Assembly: GCA_028277665.1 (NCBI GenBank) | Contig: JANQFU010000026.1 | Location: 1-41,474 of the forward strand | Length of the DNA stretch: 41,474 nt | Source of the DNA: Alphaproteobacteria bacterium | Lineage (GTDB): Bacteria > Pseudomonadota > Alphaproteobacteria > Micavibrionales > Micavibrionaceae | Reading direction: 5' to 3' | Part shown: positions 1-7,732 of the stretch, in pieces | Position numbering within the stretch: position 1 is the first letter of the stretch | Layout of the letters: each line of letters starts with the position of its first letter | Position numbers and translations under genes: made by a program | Notes under the pieces: model-generated | The model's database searches: none | What the model was told of the DNA's origin: nothing | What the model saw: the letters and a program-made list of their open reading frames with translations, nothing else

Positions 1-84
1 GCGATGGACGAAGGCCTGCGTTTCGCGATCCGCGAAGGCGGCCGCACCGTCGGCGCCGGCGTCGTCGCGAAAATCAAGAAATAA
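1..84 (+). CDS. tuf: Elongation factor Tu, C-terminal end (partial)
   Basis: The window opens inside a reading frame whose last 27 residues include the motif GRTVGAGVVAKI, the typical end of beta-barrel domain 3 of bacterial EF-Tu. EF-Tu is the GTPase that delivers aminoacyl-tRNA to the ribosome. Only the extreme C-terminus is visible, so the GTPase motifs cannot be checked. A tuf gene just before rpsJ is the usual bacterial str-S10 arrangement and supports the call. A strong terminator follows, so the S10 genes are probably transcribed from their own promoter. Confidence 0.93.
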   Translation, partial: AMDEGLRFAIREGGRTVGAGVVAKIKK

Positions 85-110
85 TCCCGGTCCAAAATCG
101 TAATACAGAA

Positions 111-144
111 GGGGACACAACGAATTCATTGTGTCCCCTTTTTT
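111..144 (+). terminator. Rho-independent terminator after tuf
   Basis: A perfect 10-bp stem, GGGGACACAA pairing with TTGTGTCCCC, encloses an 8-nt loop and is followed directly by six T. It lies 26 nt past the tuf stop codon and separates tuf from the S10 operon. Confidence 0.93.
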
Positions 145-367
145 GTGTCCGGGTCCATATTCACAGATATTGTTTATTCTGCGGAGAAGGTGATTTTTTG
201 CTTGCGTTCGGGCGCAAGCCCTTGTATGTTTCGCGCGGTTTGTTGGACAGGTGAAGAGTGAATTTCGCACAAACCCGGGGAGATCATGCCCGGAGAGCGG
301 CCCTGTCGGACGAAAAAGATTCGCGTGCAAAAAAGCGCAAGATACGAAAAAAGCGAAGGTAAAGCAG
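145..367 (+). promoter_or_regulatory. Leader and promoter region of the S10 operon
   Basis: This 223-nt gap precedes rpsJ and should hold the S10 promoter and 5' leader. A clear hairpin is visible at 201-218 (CTTGCG, loop TTCGGG, CGCAAG). In enterobacteria the S10 leader is bound by L4 for autoregulation; whether this leader does the same cannot be told from sequence. No convincing -35/-10 pair was identified. Reading frames that run through here into rpsJ would give an S10 about 40 residues too long and are not believed. Confidence 0.4.
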
Positions 368-697
368 ATGGATACACAAACCATTCGGATTACTCTGAAA
401 GCGTTTGATCACCGGATTCTCGACGGGTCGACCGCGGAGATCGTCAACACGGCCAAACGGACCGGCGCACGCGTACGCGGCCCTGTGCCCTTGCCGACCC
501 GGACGGAAAAATTCACTGTTCTGCGTTCGCCGCACATCGACAAAAAATCCATGGAACAGCTTGAGATGCGCACACACAAGCGCCTCATCGATATTGTGGA
601 TCCGACTCCGCAAACCGTGGATGCGTTGATGAAACTGGATCTGGCGGCCGGTGTGGACGTCGAGATTAAAATCGGCCAGGCGAAAGCCGCGGCTTAA
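368..697 (+). CDS. rpsJ: 30S ribosomal protein S10
   Basis: The 109-residue product matches S10 along its length, with the start region [14 protein letters not shown] and the internal motifs GPVPLPTR and [10 protein letters not shown]10 is a head protein of the small subunit and, as NusE, a partner of NusB in transcription antitermination. The frame is open further upstream, but the ATG at 368 is chosen because it gives the normal S10 length; a modest GAAGG lies about 10 nt before it. It is the first gene of the S10 operon, 60 nt before rplC. Confidence 0.96.
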   Translation: MDTQTIRITLKAFDHRILDGSTAEIVNTAKRTGARVRGPVPLPTRTEKFTVLRSPHIDKKSMEQLEMRTHKRLIDIVDPTPQTVDALMKLDLAAGVDVEIKIGQAKAAA

Positions 698-757
698 AAG
701 TTAAATATGGAAGCAATCTAAGTTGTCCTGATGACGGGCCAACCAATGGAGAGAAAA

Positions 758-1570
758 ATGAGAACCGGACTGATCGCAAAAAAAGAAGGCATGACGCGGA
801 TCTTCGATGAAGACGGGCGTCACGTGCCTGTGACCGTTCTGAAGATTGACGGCTGCCGTGTGACGGCGCAGCGCACCGAGGACAAAGACGGCTATTGTGC
901 CGTTCAGCTCGGGGCCGGCACGGCCAAGGTGAAACGCACCTCCAAAGCCATGCGCGGTCATTTTGCCAAATCCAAAGTCGAGCCGCGGAAAAAAGTCGCG
1001 GAATTCCGCATTTCCCCGGAAAACATGATTGACACGGGCGCCGAACTTGGTGCGAACCATTTTGTCGCCGGACAATATGTCGATGTCGTCGGGACCTCCA
1101 TCGGTAAGGGATTTGCCGGTGCGATGAAACGCCACAATTTCGGCGGTATGCGGGCCAGCCACGGTGTGTCGATTTCTCACCGCGCGCACGGCTCCACCGG
1201 TCAATGTCAGGATCCGGGGAGAGTCTTTAAAGGCAAGAAAATGGCGGGTCACATGGGCGATGAGCGCGTGACCGTTCAAAATCTCGAGGTTGTCGCAATC
1301 GACGAAGACGATAATCTGCTCCTCGTCAAGGGGGCGGTCCCCGGCGCGAAAGGCGGCTGGGTGCTCGTTTCCGATGCGGTGAAAAAACCGGCTCCGAAAG
1401 ATGCGCCGTTCCCGGCGGGTCTGCGGACGGTTCCGGTTCCGGAAGCGGCCAATGAAGACCAAGACCCGGCGGAAGACATTATAGAAGACACAAACACGGA
1501 TGCCGAGCCGGAAGCGCCTGCGGAAACTGAAGCCGCCGCCGCGTCCGATGACGCCGAGAACAAGGAATAA
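758..1570 (+). CDS. rplC: 50S ribosomal protein L3 with acidic C-terminal extension
   Basis: The core contains the L3 start motif [29 protein letters not shown], and the conserved region with HRAHGSTG and KMAGHMG. L3 is an early-assembly protein near the peptidyl-transferase centre. Three in-frame ATGs are close together; the one at 758 is preferred because GGAGA lies about 5 nt upstream and the product then starts exactly as in other L3 proteins. The last 40 or so of 270 residues form a low-complexity tail rich in Glu, Asp and Ala that is not part of the L3 fold. Similar tails occur in some alphaproteobacterial L3 proteins. The gene is 12 nt before rplD. Confidence 0.95.
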   Translation: MRTGLIAKKEGMTRIFDEDGRHVPVTVLKIDGCRVTAQRTEDKDGYCAVQLGAGTAKVKRTSKAMRGHFAKSKVEPRKKVAEFRISPENMIDTGAELGANHFVAGQYVDVVGTSIGKGFAGAMKRHNFGGMRASHGVSISHRAHGSTGQCQDPGRVFKGKKMAGHMGDERVTVQNLEVVAIDEDDNLLLVKGAVPGAKGGWVLVSDAVKKPAPKDAPFPAGLRTVPVPEAANEDQDPAEDIIEDTNTDAEPEAPAETEAAAASDDAENKE

Positions 1571-1582
1571 GGAGCGCGCCCC

Positions 1583-2206
1583 ATGAAACTCGCAGTTAAA
1601 ACGCTTCAGAATAAGGACGCCGGCGAAATTACGCTCGATGAGTCCGTGTTCGGGGTCAATGTCCGTCAGGATATTCTTCACCGGATGGTGCATTATCAAC
1701 AAAACAAACGCCGGGCCGGAACGCATAAGACGAAACAGCGCTCCGAAATCGCCGGAACGGGGGCGAAACCCTGGCGTCAAAAAGGAACCGGCCGGGCGCG
1801 TGCCGGTGACCTGAAGCGGCCTCAGGATGTCGGCGGGGCCACAGTTTTCGGGCCGGTCGTCCGGAGCCACGCAACGGACCTGCCGAAAAAAATTCGCCGG
1901 CTTGCGCTGAAAATGGCGCTTTCCGCGAAAGCCGGAAGCGGCAAGCTGATCGTTCTGGATGATCTGAAAGCGAACAGCCACAAGACAAAGCCGATGGCGG
2001 AAAGCCTGAAAGCATTTGGCTTTAACTCCGCGCTGATCGTCGGCGGAAATGAGATCGACGCGAACTTCGCACGCTCGACAAGCAATCTGCCGCGCATTGA
2101 CGTCCTGCCGAGCCAGGGGGCGAACGTATACGACATTCTGCGCCGCGAGACGCTGGTGCTGAGCAAAGACGCGGTGAATGACCTCACCGAAAGACTGAAA
2201 GGGTAA
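1583..2206 (+). CDS. rplD: 50S ribosomal protein L4
   Basis: This 207-residue protein carries the L4 extended-loop signature around [18 protein letters not shown], the basic loop that reaches the exit tunnel. It also has the C-terminal region with [13 protein letters not shown] spacing and [18 protein letters not shown]4 binds 23S rRNA and in some bacteria represses its own operon. The start is set by AAGGAG about 8 nt before the ATG. It is 4 nt before rplW, suggesting coupled translation. Confidence 0.96.
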   Translation: MKLAVKTLQNKDAGEITLDESVFGVNVRQDILHRMVHYQQNKRRAGTHKTKQRSEIAGTGAKPWRQKGTGRARAGDLKRPQDVGGATVFGPVVRSHATDLPKKIRRLALKMALSAKAGSGKLIVLDDLKANSHKTKPMAESLKAFGFNSALIVGGNEIDANFARSTSNLPRIDVLPSQGANVYDILRRETLVLSKDAVNDLTERLKG

Positions 2207-2210
2207 GATC

Positions 2211-2531
2211 ATGGCGAAGGCAAAAAAAGACGCAAAACAGGTTGCTGAATGGATGTACGAAATCATCCGCACGCCGGTGATCACGGAAAAAGCGACCATG
2301 GGCTCCGAGCACGGGCAGGTCACGTTCAAAGTGCCGCTGTCCGCGAGCAAGCCGCGGATCAAAACGGCGGTTGAAACGCTTTTCGACGTGAAGGTCAAAG
2401 GCGTGAACACGCTGGTCCAAAAGGGAAAAAACAAGCGTTTCCGTGGGATCATGGGCCGCCGGAGCGATATGAAGAAAGCGGTTGTCACGCTCGAAGAGGG
2501 ACAAACGATCGATGTCGGAACGGGTGTCTGA
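2211..2531 (+). CDS. rplW: 50S ribosomal protein L23
   Basis: The 106-residue protein has the L23 hallmarks: [12 protein letters not shown] near the N-terminus, [17 protein letters not shown], and [13 protein letters not shown]23 sits at the exit of the ribosomal tunnel and is the docking site for trigger factor and SRP. A lysine-rich stretch of about 15 residues precedes the core. Unlike the tight spacing upstream, 154 nt separate it from rplB, and that gap holds a hairpin repeat. Confidence 0.95.
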   Translation: MAKAKKDAKQVAEWMYEIIRTPVITEKATMGSEHGQVTFKVPLSASKPRIKTAVETLFDVKVKGVNTLVQKGKNKRFRGIMGRRSDMKKAVVTLEEGQTIDVGTGV

Positions 2532-2546
2532 TCTTTAAAAGGATTT

Positions 2547-2618
2547 CGTCATTCCCGCGAAGGCGGGAATCTTTTGAAGAAAAAGACAGGAAGACCCCCG
2601 CTTTCGCGGAGATGACGG
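2547..2618. repeat. Paired inverted hairpin repeat inside the S10 operon
   Basis: The left half (2547-2575) reads CGTCATTCCCGCGAAGGCGG and onward, itself a hairpin (ATTCCCGC, GAAG, GCGGGAAT). The right half (2591-2618) is a diverged copy in the opposite orientation ending GAGATGACGG. The same unit recurs near 4.9 and 12.5 kb. It lies between rplW and rplB, a junction that is normally only a few nucleotides long. Confidence 0.8.
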
Positions 2619-2685
2619 AAAAAAGAGAAGAGACTTTGAGTAACTATGGTGATCCGCCGAAAAGGGATGAAGAGGAAAAAGAAAA

Positions 2686-3516
2686 ATGGCATTGAAAAAA
2701 TTTAATCCGATTACGCCGGGGACGCGCCAGCTGGTTCTGACGGACCGCAGCGACCTCTGGAAAGGCGCGCCGGAGAAGGCGTTGACCGAAGGGAAAACGA
2801 AAACGGGCGGGCGGAACAGCTCCGGCCGGATTACGTCATGGCAACGCGGCGGCGGACACAAGCAGCGCTACCGCGTGATCGACTGGAAACGGAACAATTT
2901 CGGCGTTGAAGGGACGGTCGTCCGTCTGGAATACGATCCGAACCGGACGGCTTATATTGCGCTCGTCGAGTTTGAGGGCGGCGAGAAACGCTATATTCTC
3001 GCACCGCAACGCCTGAGCGTCGGCGACAAAATCATGTCCGGCGACAAAGCGGACATCAAGCCGGGAAACGCGCTGCCGATGAAAAACATCCCGGTCGGGA
3101 CGATTATTCACAACATCGAAATGAAGCCGGGTAAAGGCGCGCAAATGATCCGCTCTGCCGGAACGTTTGCACAGCTCGTCGGCCGGGATCAGGGCTACGC
3201 CCAGATCAAACTGGCTTCCGGCGAACTGCGGATCGTCCGTCAGGAGTGCATGGCGACGATCGGCGCGGTCTCGAACCCGGAACACATGAACACGAACATG
3301 GGGAAAGCCGGCCGCAATCGCTGGATGGGCAAGCGCCCGTCAGTGCGCGGTGTCGTGATGAACCCGGTCGATCACCCGCACGGGGGTGGGGAAGGACGGA
3401 CCTCGGGCGGGCGTCATCCTTGCACGCCCTGGGGTAAACCGACCAAAGGCGCGAAGACCCGTAAAAACAAGGCGACGGATAAATACATCCTGCGCCGCCG
3501 CAAGAGCAAGAAGTAA
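2686..3516 (+). CDS. rplB: 50S ribosomal protein L2
   Basis: The 276-residue product is a standard-length L2. It starts [16 protein letters not shown] and has [17 protein letters not shown], the SH3-like and OB-like RNA-binding domains, and the C-terminal motif [15 protein letters not shown], which contains the His long implicated in peptidyl-transferase function. It binds 23S rRNA and helps join the subunits. GAGGA lies about 11 nt before the ATG. It restarts the tightly spaced part of the operon after the repeat-bearing gap. Confidence 0.97.
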   Translation: MALKKFNPITPGTRQLVLTDRSDLWKGAPEKALTEGKTKTGGRNSSGRITSWQRGGGHKQRYRVIDWKRNNFGVEGTVVRLEYDPNRTAYIALVEFEGGEKRYILAPQRLSVGDKIMSGDKADIKPGNALPMKNIPVGTIIHNIEMKPGKGAQMIRSAGTFAQLVGRDQGYAQIKLASGELRIVRQECMATIGAVSNPEHMNTNMGKAGRNRWMGKRPSVRGVVMNPVDHPHGGGEGRTSGGRHPCTPWGKPTKGAKTRKNKATDKYILRRRKSKK

Positions 3517-3529
3517 GGAGTAAAGAGAC

Positions 3530-3808
3530 ATGGCACGTTCAATCTGGAAAGGTCCGTTCGTCGACGGATATCTGCTTAAAAAAGCCGAAGCCGTTCTCCA
3601 GAGCGGCCGCCGCGAGATCATCAAGACATGGTCGCGCCGTTCGACCATTCTGCCGAACTTCGTCGGTCTGACGTTCGGCGTGCACAACGGTAAAAAATTT
3701 GTTCCGGTCCTTGTCACAGACACCATGATCGGGCATAAACTGGGCGAGTTTGCGCCGACGCGGACCTATACCGGCCACGGTGCAGACAAGAAGGCGAAGC
3801 GAGGATAA
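3530..3808 (+). CDS. rpsS: 30S ribosomal protein S19
   Basis: The 92-residue protein begins [20 protein letters not shown] and contains [19 protein letters not shown] and [20 protein letters not shown], all diagnostic of S19. S19 works with S13 in the head of the small subunit. It lies 13 nt after rplB behind AAGGAG and 5 nt before rplV. Confidence 0.97.
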   Translation: MARSIWKGPFVDGYLLKKAEAVLQSGRREIIKTWSRRSTILPNFVGLTFGVHNGKKFVPVLVTDTMIGHKLGEFAPTRTYTGHGADKKAKRG

Positions 3809-3813
3809 AGAAA

Positions 3814-4194
3814 ATGGGACAGAACGCAAACGCGCCGCGTCAGGCGGGAAATGAAGCAAGAGCGGTGGCATTCAACATCGACTCGAGCCCGCGCAAGGTG
3901 AACCTTGTCGCGCAAATGATCCGCGGGCAAAGCGCCGAAAAAGCGCTAACGGATCTGCAATTCTGCAAGCGCCGGATTGCCGGGACGGTGGCCAAGCTTC
4001 TGCAGTCCGCGATCTCGAACGCCGAAAACAATCACAACCTCGATGTCGACGACCTCATCGTATCCGAGGCATCCGTCGGCCGCGGGATCCGGATGCGCCG
4101 CTTCCGCGCCCGCGCCAGAGGCCGCGCCGCCCGCATCGAGAAAGATTTCAGCAACCTGACGATTGTCGTCCGCGAACGCGAAGCAGAAGCATAG
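3814..4194 (+). CDS. rplV: 50S ribosomal protein L22
   Basis: This 126-residue protein has the L22 features [15 protein letters not shown] near the N-terminus, [13 protein letters not shown] in the middle, and the Arg-rich hairpin [12 protein letters not shown], which lines the exit tunnel and is a site of macrolide-resistance changes in other bacteria. The order rpsS-rplV-rpsC is canonical. Confidence 0.96.
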   Translation: MGQNANAPRQAGNEARAVAFNIDSSPRKVNLVAQMIRGQSAEKALTDLQFCKRRIAGTVAKLLQSAISNAENNHNLDVDDLIVSEASVGRGIRMRRFRARARGRAARIEKDFSNLTIVVREREAEA

Positions 4195-4208
4195 GAGTAG
4201 GACAAACT

Positions 4209-4895
4209 ATGGGACAGAAAGTTAATCCAATCGGCCTGCGCGTCGGCATCAACCGGACCTGGGATTCTCGCTGGTACTCCGGACGCGATTACGCGGACAA
4301 ACTGGTTCAGGATCTGGAGCTGCGCAAGTTTCTCCAGAAGAAACTGAAAGCCGCCGGCGTCAGCAAAGTCTTGATTGAACGCGCCGCGAAAAACACGCGC
4401 GTCAGCGTCCACACGGCGCGCCCGGGTGTGATCATCGGTAAAAAAGGCGCAGATATCGAAAAACTGCGCCGGGAAATCGGCGATCAGATCGGGAGCGATG
4501 TGTCCCTGAATATCGTTGAAATCCGGAAGCCGGAGATTGATGCGCAACTTGCCGCCGAAGGCGTCGCTCAACAGCTCGAGCGCCGGGTTTCTTTCCGCCG
4601 CGCCATGAAGCGTGCGGTCCAGTCCGCGCAGCGCATGGGGGCGCTCGGGATCCGGATTAACGTCTCGGGGCGTCTCGGCGGGGCCGATATCGCCCGGACG
4701 GAATGGTACCGCGAAGGTCGTGTGCCGCTGCACACGCTCCGTGCGGATCTGGACTACGGAACGGCCGAAGCCCTGACGACCTACGGGATCATCGGCATCA
4801 AAATCTGGATCTACAAAGGCGATATCATGGCCCACGATCCGCTGGCGCGCGATAAACGCCTTCAGGAAACCCAGGGCGGTATGCCGCGGAGTTAA
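4209..4895 (+). CDS. rpsC: 30S ribosomal protein S3
   Basis: The 228-residue protein begins [14 protein letters not shown]. It has a type II KH domain with the GxxG-type loop in [16 protein letters not shown] and the C-terminal domain with [18 protein letters not shown] and [13 protein letters not shown]3 lines the mRNA entry channel. It is the last gene of the cluster here: a hairpin repeat and a bidirectional terminator follow, and rplP, rpmC and rpsQ, which normally come next, are absent. Confidence 0.97.
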   Translation: MGQKVNPIGLRVGINRTWDSRWYSGRDYADKLVQDLELRKFLQKKLKAAGVSKVLIERAAKNTRVSVHTARPGVIIGKKGADIEKLRREIGDQIGSDVSLNIVEIRKPEIDAQLAAEGVAQQLERRVSFRRAMKRAVQSAQRMGALGIRINVSGRLGGADIARTEWYREGRVPLHTLRADLDYGTAEALTTYGIIGIKIWIYKGDIMAHDPLARDKRLQETQGGMPRS

Positions 4896-4902
4896 AGCTT
4901 TT

Positions 4903-4953
4903 CCTGTCATTCCCATGCAAGTGGAGATGACGGAAAAGGGATTTTTGCAGAGG
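4903..4953. repeat. Dispersed hairpin repeat after rpsC
   Basis: This 51-nt element begins CCTGTCATTCCCATGCAAG and ends ATTTTTGCAGAGG. It belongs to the GTCATTCC family. Its right half, read on the minus strand (CCTCTGCAAAAATCCCTTTT), matches 6951-6977 on the plus strand. Confidence 0.65.
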
Positions 4954-4976
4954 TTTCTTTATAGTGCTCTGGACAA

Positions 4977-5013
4977 ATAAAAAGCCTTCTTCCCACGGGA
5001 GAGAAGGCTTTTT
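4977..5013. terminator. Bidirectional terminator between rpsC and the GGDEF-EAL gene
   Basis: AAAGCCTTCT (4981-4990) pairs with AGAAGGCTTT (5002-5011), the stem being extended inside by TCCC and GGGA. An A-run on the left and a T-run on the right let it end transcription from both the ribosomal operon and the converging gene. Confidence 0.9.
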
Positions 5014-5055
5014 GTGTACAATTAACCGTTCAATGCACTATAAACGATGAAAGTT

Positions 5056-6735
5056 CTAACGCGCGCCGTTCTTTTGAGCGTACTCTTGCGCAAAAGCCGC
5101 GAGCGCTTCGGGGTCGAGCGGCCGCGCATAGAAGTAGCCCTGAATGAAATCGCACCCGAACGATTTCAGGAGATCGACGATATCCTGCGTCTCGACACCT
5201 TCGGCGACAGTCTCCATCTGAAGCTTTTTCGCCATAGCGAGCGTCGCTTCAACAATCGCGAGATTGCTTTTGTTCTCAAAGATGCTCCGGACGAGTTCCT
5301 GCGCGACTTTCAGCCGGGTAATCGGCAGGTGGATCAGATAGGTCAAAGAGGAATATCCGGTTCCAAAATCATCCACCGCGAGCGTAATCCCGGAATAGGA
5401 GAGAAGCTGGATATTCGCGGTAATGGTTTCATCCGCGCCGATATGGGCGGACTCGGTAATCTCAAGCTCGATCCGGTCCGCTGAAATACCGTGTTCGGAG
5501 AGGATATCCAGACAAGTCACAGCGAAGCCGGGCTCCTGAAGTTGGGGCGTTGCAACGTTGATCGCAAGCTTGTCAATGGGAACGTCCGCCTCGATCCATG
5601 CCTTAAGCTGCCGGCAGGCCGTTCGGAGAACCCAATATCCGACTTTGATCATATGCCCGTGAGATTCGGCGATCGGGATAAAGTCTCCGGGACCGACCCA
5701 ACCGAGCTTTCCGGACGTCCAGCGGATCAGCGCCTCGCAGCAAATTTTGCCCGGGTCGTTCAGATTGATTTGCGGCTGATAAACCAGTGAAAATTCCTGC
5801 CGGTCCACTGCGAAAAATAATTCCCGCGCTACCGTACTGATATACTCGGCCTTTTCCGTGATCTCATCGGTATGAAGAACATAGACCCCGCGTTTTGCCT
5901 TCGCTTCACTGAGCGCCAGGTCGGAACGCTCCAGAACGGAGCTTGCGGATTCATCGGGACTGTTCGGCATCGCCACGCCGATGCTCGTTGTGATCTTCAG
6001 ATCGTGATCCATAACCGTGAACGGATTTTGAAAATGCGCGCGGATCTGCCCGGCCATGGCCTCGGCATCATCCCGGCCGTTCACGTTGTTCTGGAGGACG
6101 ACGAATTCATCCCCGTCGAGCCGCGCGATAAAATCGGTATCGGAAGCAATCTCGTTCAGACGGCGGGCCGCCTGAAGAAGAAGTTGATCGCCGGATTGAT
6201 GGCCGAGGGAGTCGTTCACGTATTTGAAATGATCGAGATCCAGAAAATGCACAGCGAAAAGAACGCCTTCATGCGCATAGCGCGCCATGGCCAGTTCAAG
6301 CTGGCCCATCAGGAAACGCCTGTTTCCGATTCCGGTCAGCGTATCCTTCAGGGCCTGCGTGTGCAGCTCCGACTGGATATAGCGCATCTCGGTAATATCG
6401 GACGCATAAACGTTGACATAGCCCTTATCGGAAAACGGCACGACATCAAGCGAAAAGACCTTTTCGCCGACCCTGAGCTCAACCGTCTGGCGTTTTTTCG
6501 ATTGGCAAACGCCTTCCAGTGCCTGTTCGACCAGCGCATCAGGCACTTTCTGATCATGATTTCCGGACCGCTGTAGCGCCAACGCCCGGCGCGCCGCAAA
6601 ATTGCAGGCAAGAATACGTCCGTCCCGCGCCATCCGCAGGATGGGACTCGGGCTCTCGGCCATCAGCGTCGCAAAATCGGAAAAACTCTGCTCGCTGCTC
6701 GTATCGGAAAACTCGGCTTGTTTCGGTTCGCTCAT
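5056..6735 (-). CDS. PAS-GGDEF-EAL cyclic-di-GMP protein with altered active-site motifs
   Basis: About 559 residues from the preferred ATG. The frame is open upstream to a TTG at 6846, but that segment resembles no domain. A PAS-like region (SPSPILRMARDGRILACN) covers roughly residues 20-130, then a GGDEF domain and an EAL domain. The GGDEF signature reads RLDGDEF, so the first Gly is Asp. The EAL domain keeps EALIRW, ELEITES, DDFGTGYSS, AEGVET and QGY, but the KID motif reads LKVAQ, losing a conserved acidic residue. There is no membrane segment, so it is probably cytosolic. In this family the domains make or degrade c-di-GMP; with these changes one or both activities may be lost or regulatory. 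It is monocistronic and convergent with the ribosomal operon. Confidence 0.87.
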   Translation of the reverse strand: MSEPKQAEFSDTSSEQSFSDFATLMAESPSPILRMARDGRILACNFAARRALALQRSGNHDQKVPDALVEQALEGVCQSKKRQTVELRVGEKVFSLDVVPFSDKGYVNVYASDITEMRYIQSELHTQALKDTLTGIGNRRFLMGQLELAMARYAHEGVLFAVHFLDLDHFKYVNDSLGHQSGDQLLLQAARRLNEIASDTDFIARLDGDEFVVLQNNVNGRDDAEAMAGQIRAHFQNPFTVMDHDLKITTSIGVAMPNSPDESASSVLERSDLALSEAKAKRGVYVLHTDEITEKAEYISTVARELFFAVDRQEFSLVYQPQINLNDPGKICCEALIRWTSGKLGWVGPGDFIPIAESHGHMIKVGYWVLRTACRQLKAWIEADVPIDKLAINVATPQLQEPGFAVTCLDILSEHGISADRIELEITESAHIGADETITANIQLLSYSGITLAVDDFGTGYSSLTYLIHLPITRLKVAQELVRSIFENKSNLAIVEATLAMAKKLQMETVAEGVETQDIVDLLKSFGCDFIQGYFYARPLDPEALAAFAQEYAQKNGAR

Positions 6736-6920
6736 TCTCGGCCCGCATACGGGTTCAACCTGTCCATTCGGATAGTTTACGGCGCAGACCCCCGAAACGG
6801 CAAGAAAACGGGCGGCTCGAAGCCTCCTGTTCCGCGTAAAAATCAAAGATATAATGCCAGAACAGCTACTTAGGGTTGAGCTACCGCTCCTCCGGGTTCA
6901 TAGATCTGTATGTTTTATGA

Positions 6921-6989
6921 CGGGACTTACGCGAAACGTGTACAGGAACCTCTGCAAAAACCTCTTTTTCGTCATCTGCGTAAGTCCCG
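6921..6989. repeat. Inverted repeat with hairpin-family sequence upstream of the tetR-type gene
   Basis: Arms CGGGACTTACGC (6921-6932) and GCGTAAGTCCCG (6978-6989) are perfect 12-bp inverses around a 45-nt centre. The centre contains CCTCTGCAAAAACCTC, shared with the repeat near 4.9 kb read in reverse. It lies in the gap between two divergently transcribed genes, so it may be a mobile repeat, an operator, or both. Confidence 0.6.
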
Positions 6990-7098
6990 ACGATTCTCAT
7001 CCAGCCAAAACTGGACGGGTTAGTCTGGTTTTGATAAACCTCGATAACCGGTTCAGTGCCGCCGGGAAGCATGACACGGAAAACATGAGCAAAGAAAC

Positions 7099-7680
7099 AT
7101 GACGAAAGACGAACAGATTATCCGGGCCGCAGCAGGGCTTTTTCTGGCGCAGGGTTACGGCGGGACAAGCATGGACGCCATTGCCCGGGAGGCAGGCGTG
7201 GCCAAACAGACGCTTTACAGCCGCTTTAACAATAAAAACGGCCTGTTCAGTGCGATTATCCGGCATAGCTGCGCCGCAGCGTTTGAGGGGTTGCCGGCCG
7301 CCGGAGATCCACCCGGTCTTCCCGAATATCTGACGCAGTTCGGAGAAAGAATGTTGGGAATTCTATTTGGCGGGGAGGCTCTGAATTTATATCGTCTTGT
7401 GGTCGCCGAGGCGCCGCGCTTTCCGGAACTCGGACAGATCTATTACGAGCAGGGCCCACAGAGCACAATCCGTGGATTGACGAACGGCCTCTCGGCTTAC
7501 GGCATAACCCGGGTCGAAGCCCGACTCGCGGCAGAGCAGTTTCTGGGTCTGCTGACCGGACATCTCCTGACCCGTGCGCTTTTGAATGCCGACGGAGCAC
7601 CGTCTTCGCGCGAAAAAGCCGTTTATGTCCGCGAAGCGGTCACATCCATCTTCAAAGCCCGCGCGCTTTCGGATATATAG
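7099..7680 (+). CDS. TetR/AcrR-family transcriptional regulator
   Basis: The 193-residue protein has an N-terminal TetR helix-turn-helix at about residues 8-55, with the recognition segment AIAREAGVAKQTLYSRF followed by NKNGLF. The C-terminal domain (about 80-190), rich in Leu and Ala, is the ligand-binding and dimerisation part and shows similarity to TetR members such as AefR. Such proteins repress nearby efflux or metabolic genes until a small ligand binds. No efflux gene is adjacent, so the target is unknown. A short overlapping ATG frame (MSKET) ends at the start, but no strong ribosome-binding site decides between starts. Confidence 0.88.
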   Translation: MTKDEQIIRAAAGLFLAQGYGGTSMDAIAREAGVAKQTLYSRFNNKNGLFSAIIRHSCAAAFEGLPAAGDPPGLPEYLTQFGERMLGILFGGEALNLYRLVVAEAPRFPELGQIYYEQGPQSTIRGLTNGLSAYGITRVEARLAAEQFLGLLTGHLLTRALLNADGAPSSREKAVYVREAVTSIFKARALSDI

Positions 7681-7717
7681 GGGCCTCTGTAAACGTCATC
7701 CCGACATACAAGGTTCT

Positions 7718-7732
7718 CTAGCAGCCTGCTAG
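7718..7732. repeat. 15-bp perfect palindrome overlapping the thrC stop codon
   Basis: CTAGCAG-C-CTGCTAG is symmetrical and includes the thrC TAG. It is preceded by a weak repeat-family trace (GGGCCTCTGTAAACGTCATC). No T-run follows on either strand, so a terminator role is doubtful. Confidence 0.45.

Noticed and set aside
701..2488. 595-codon open frame on the minus strand across rplC, rplD and rplW
   Set aside because: It is antisense to three certain ribosomal protein genes, and its translation is Arg/Phe-rich without any domain; it is a product of GC-rich codon structure.
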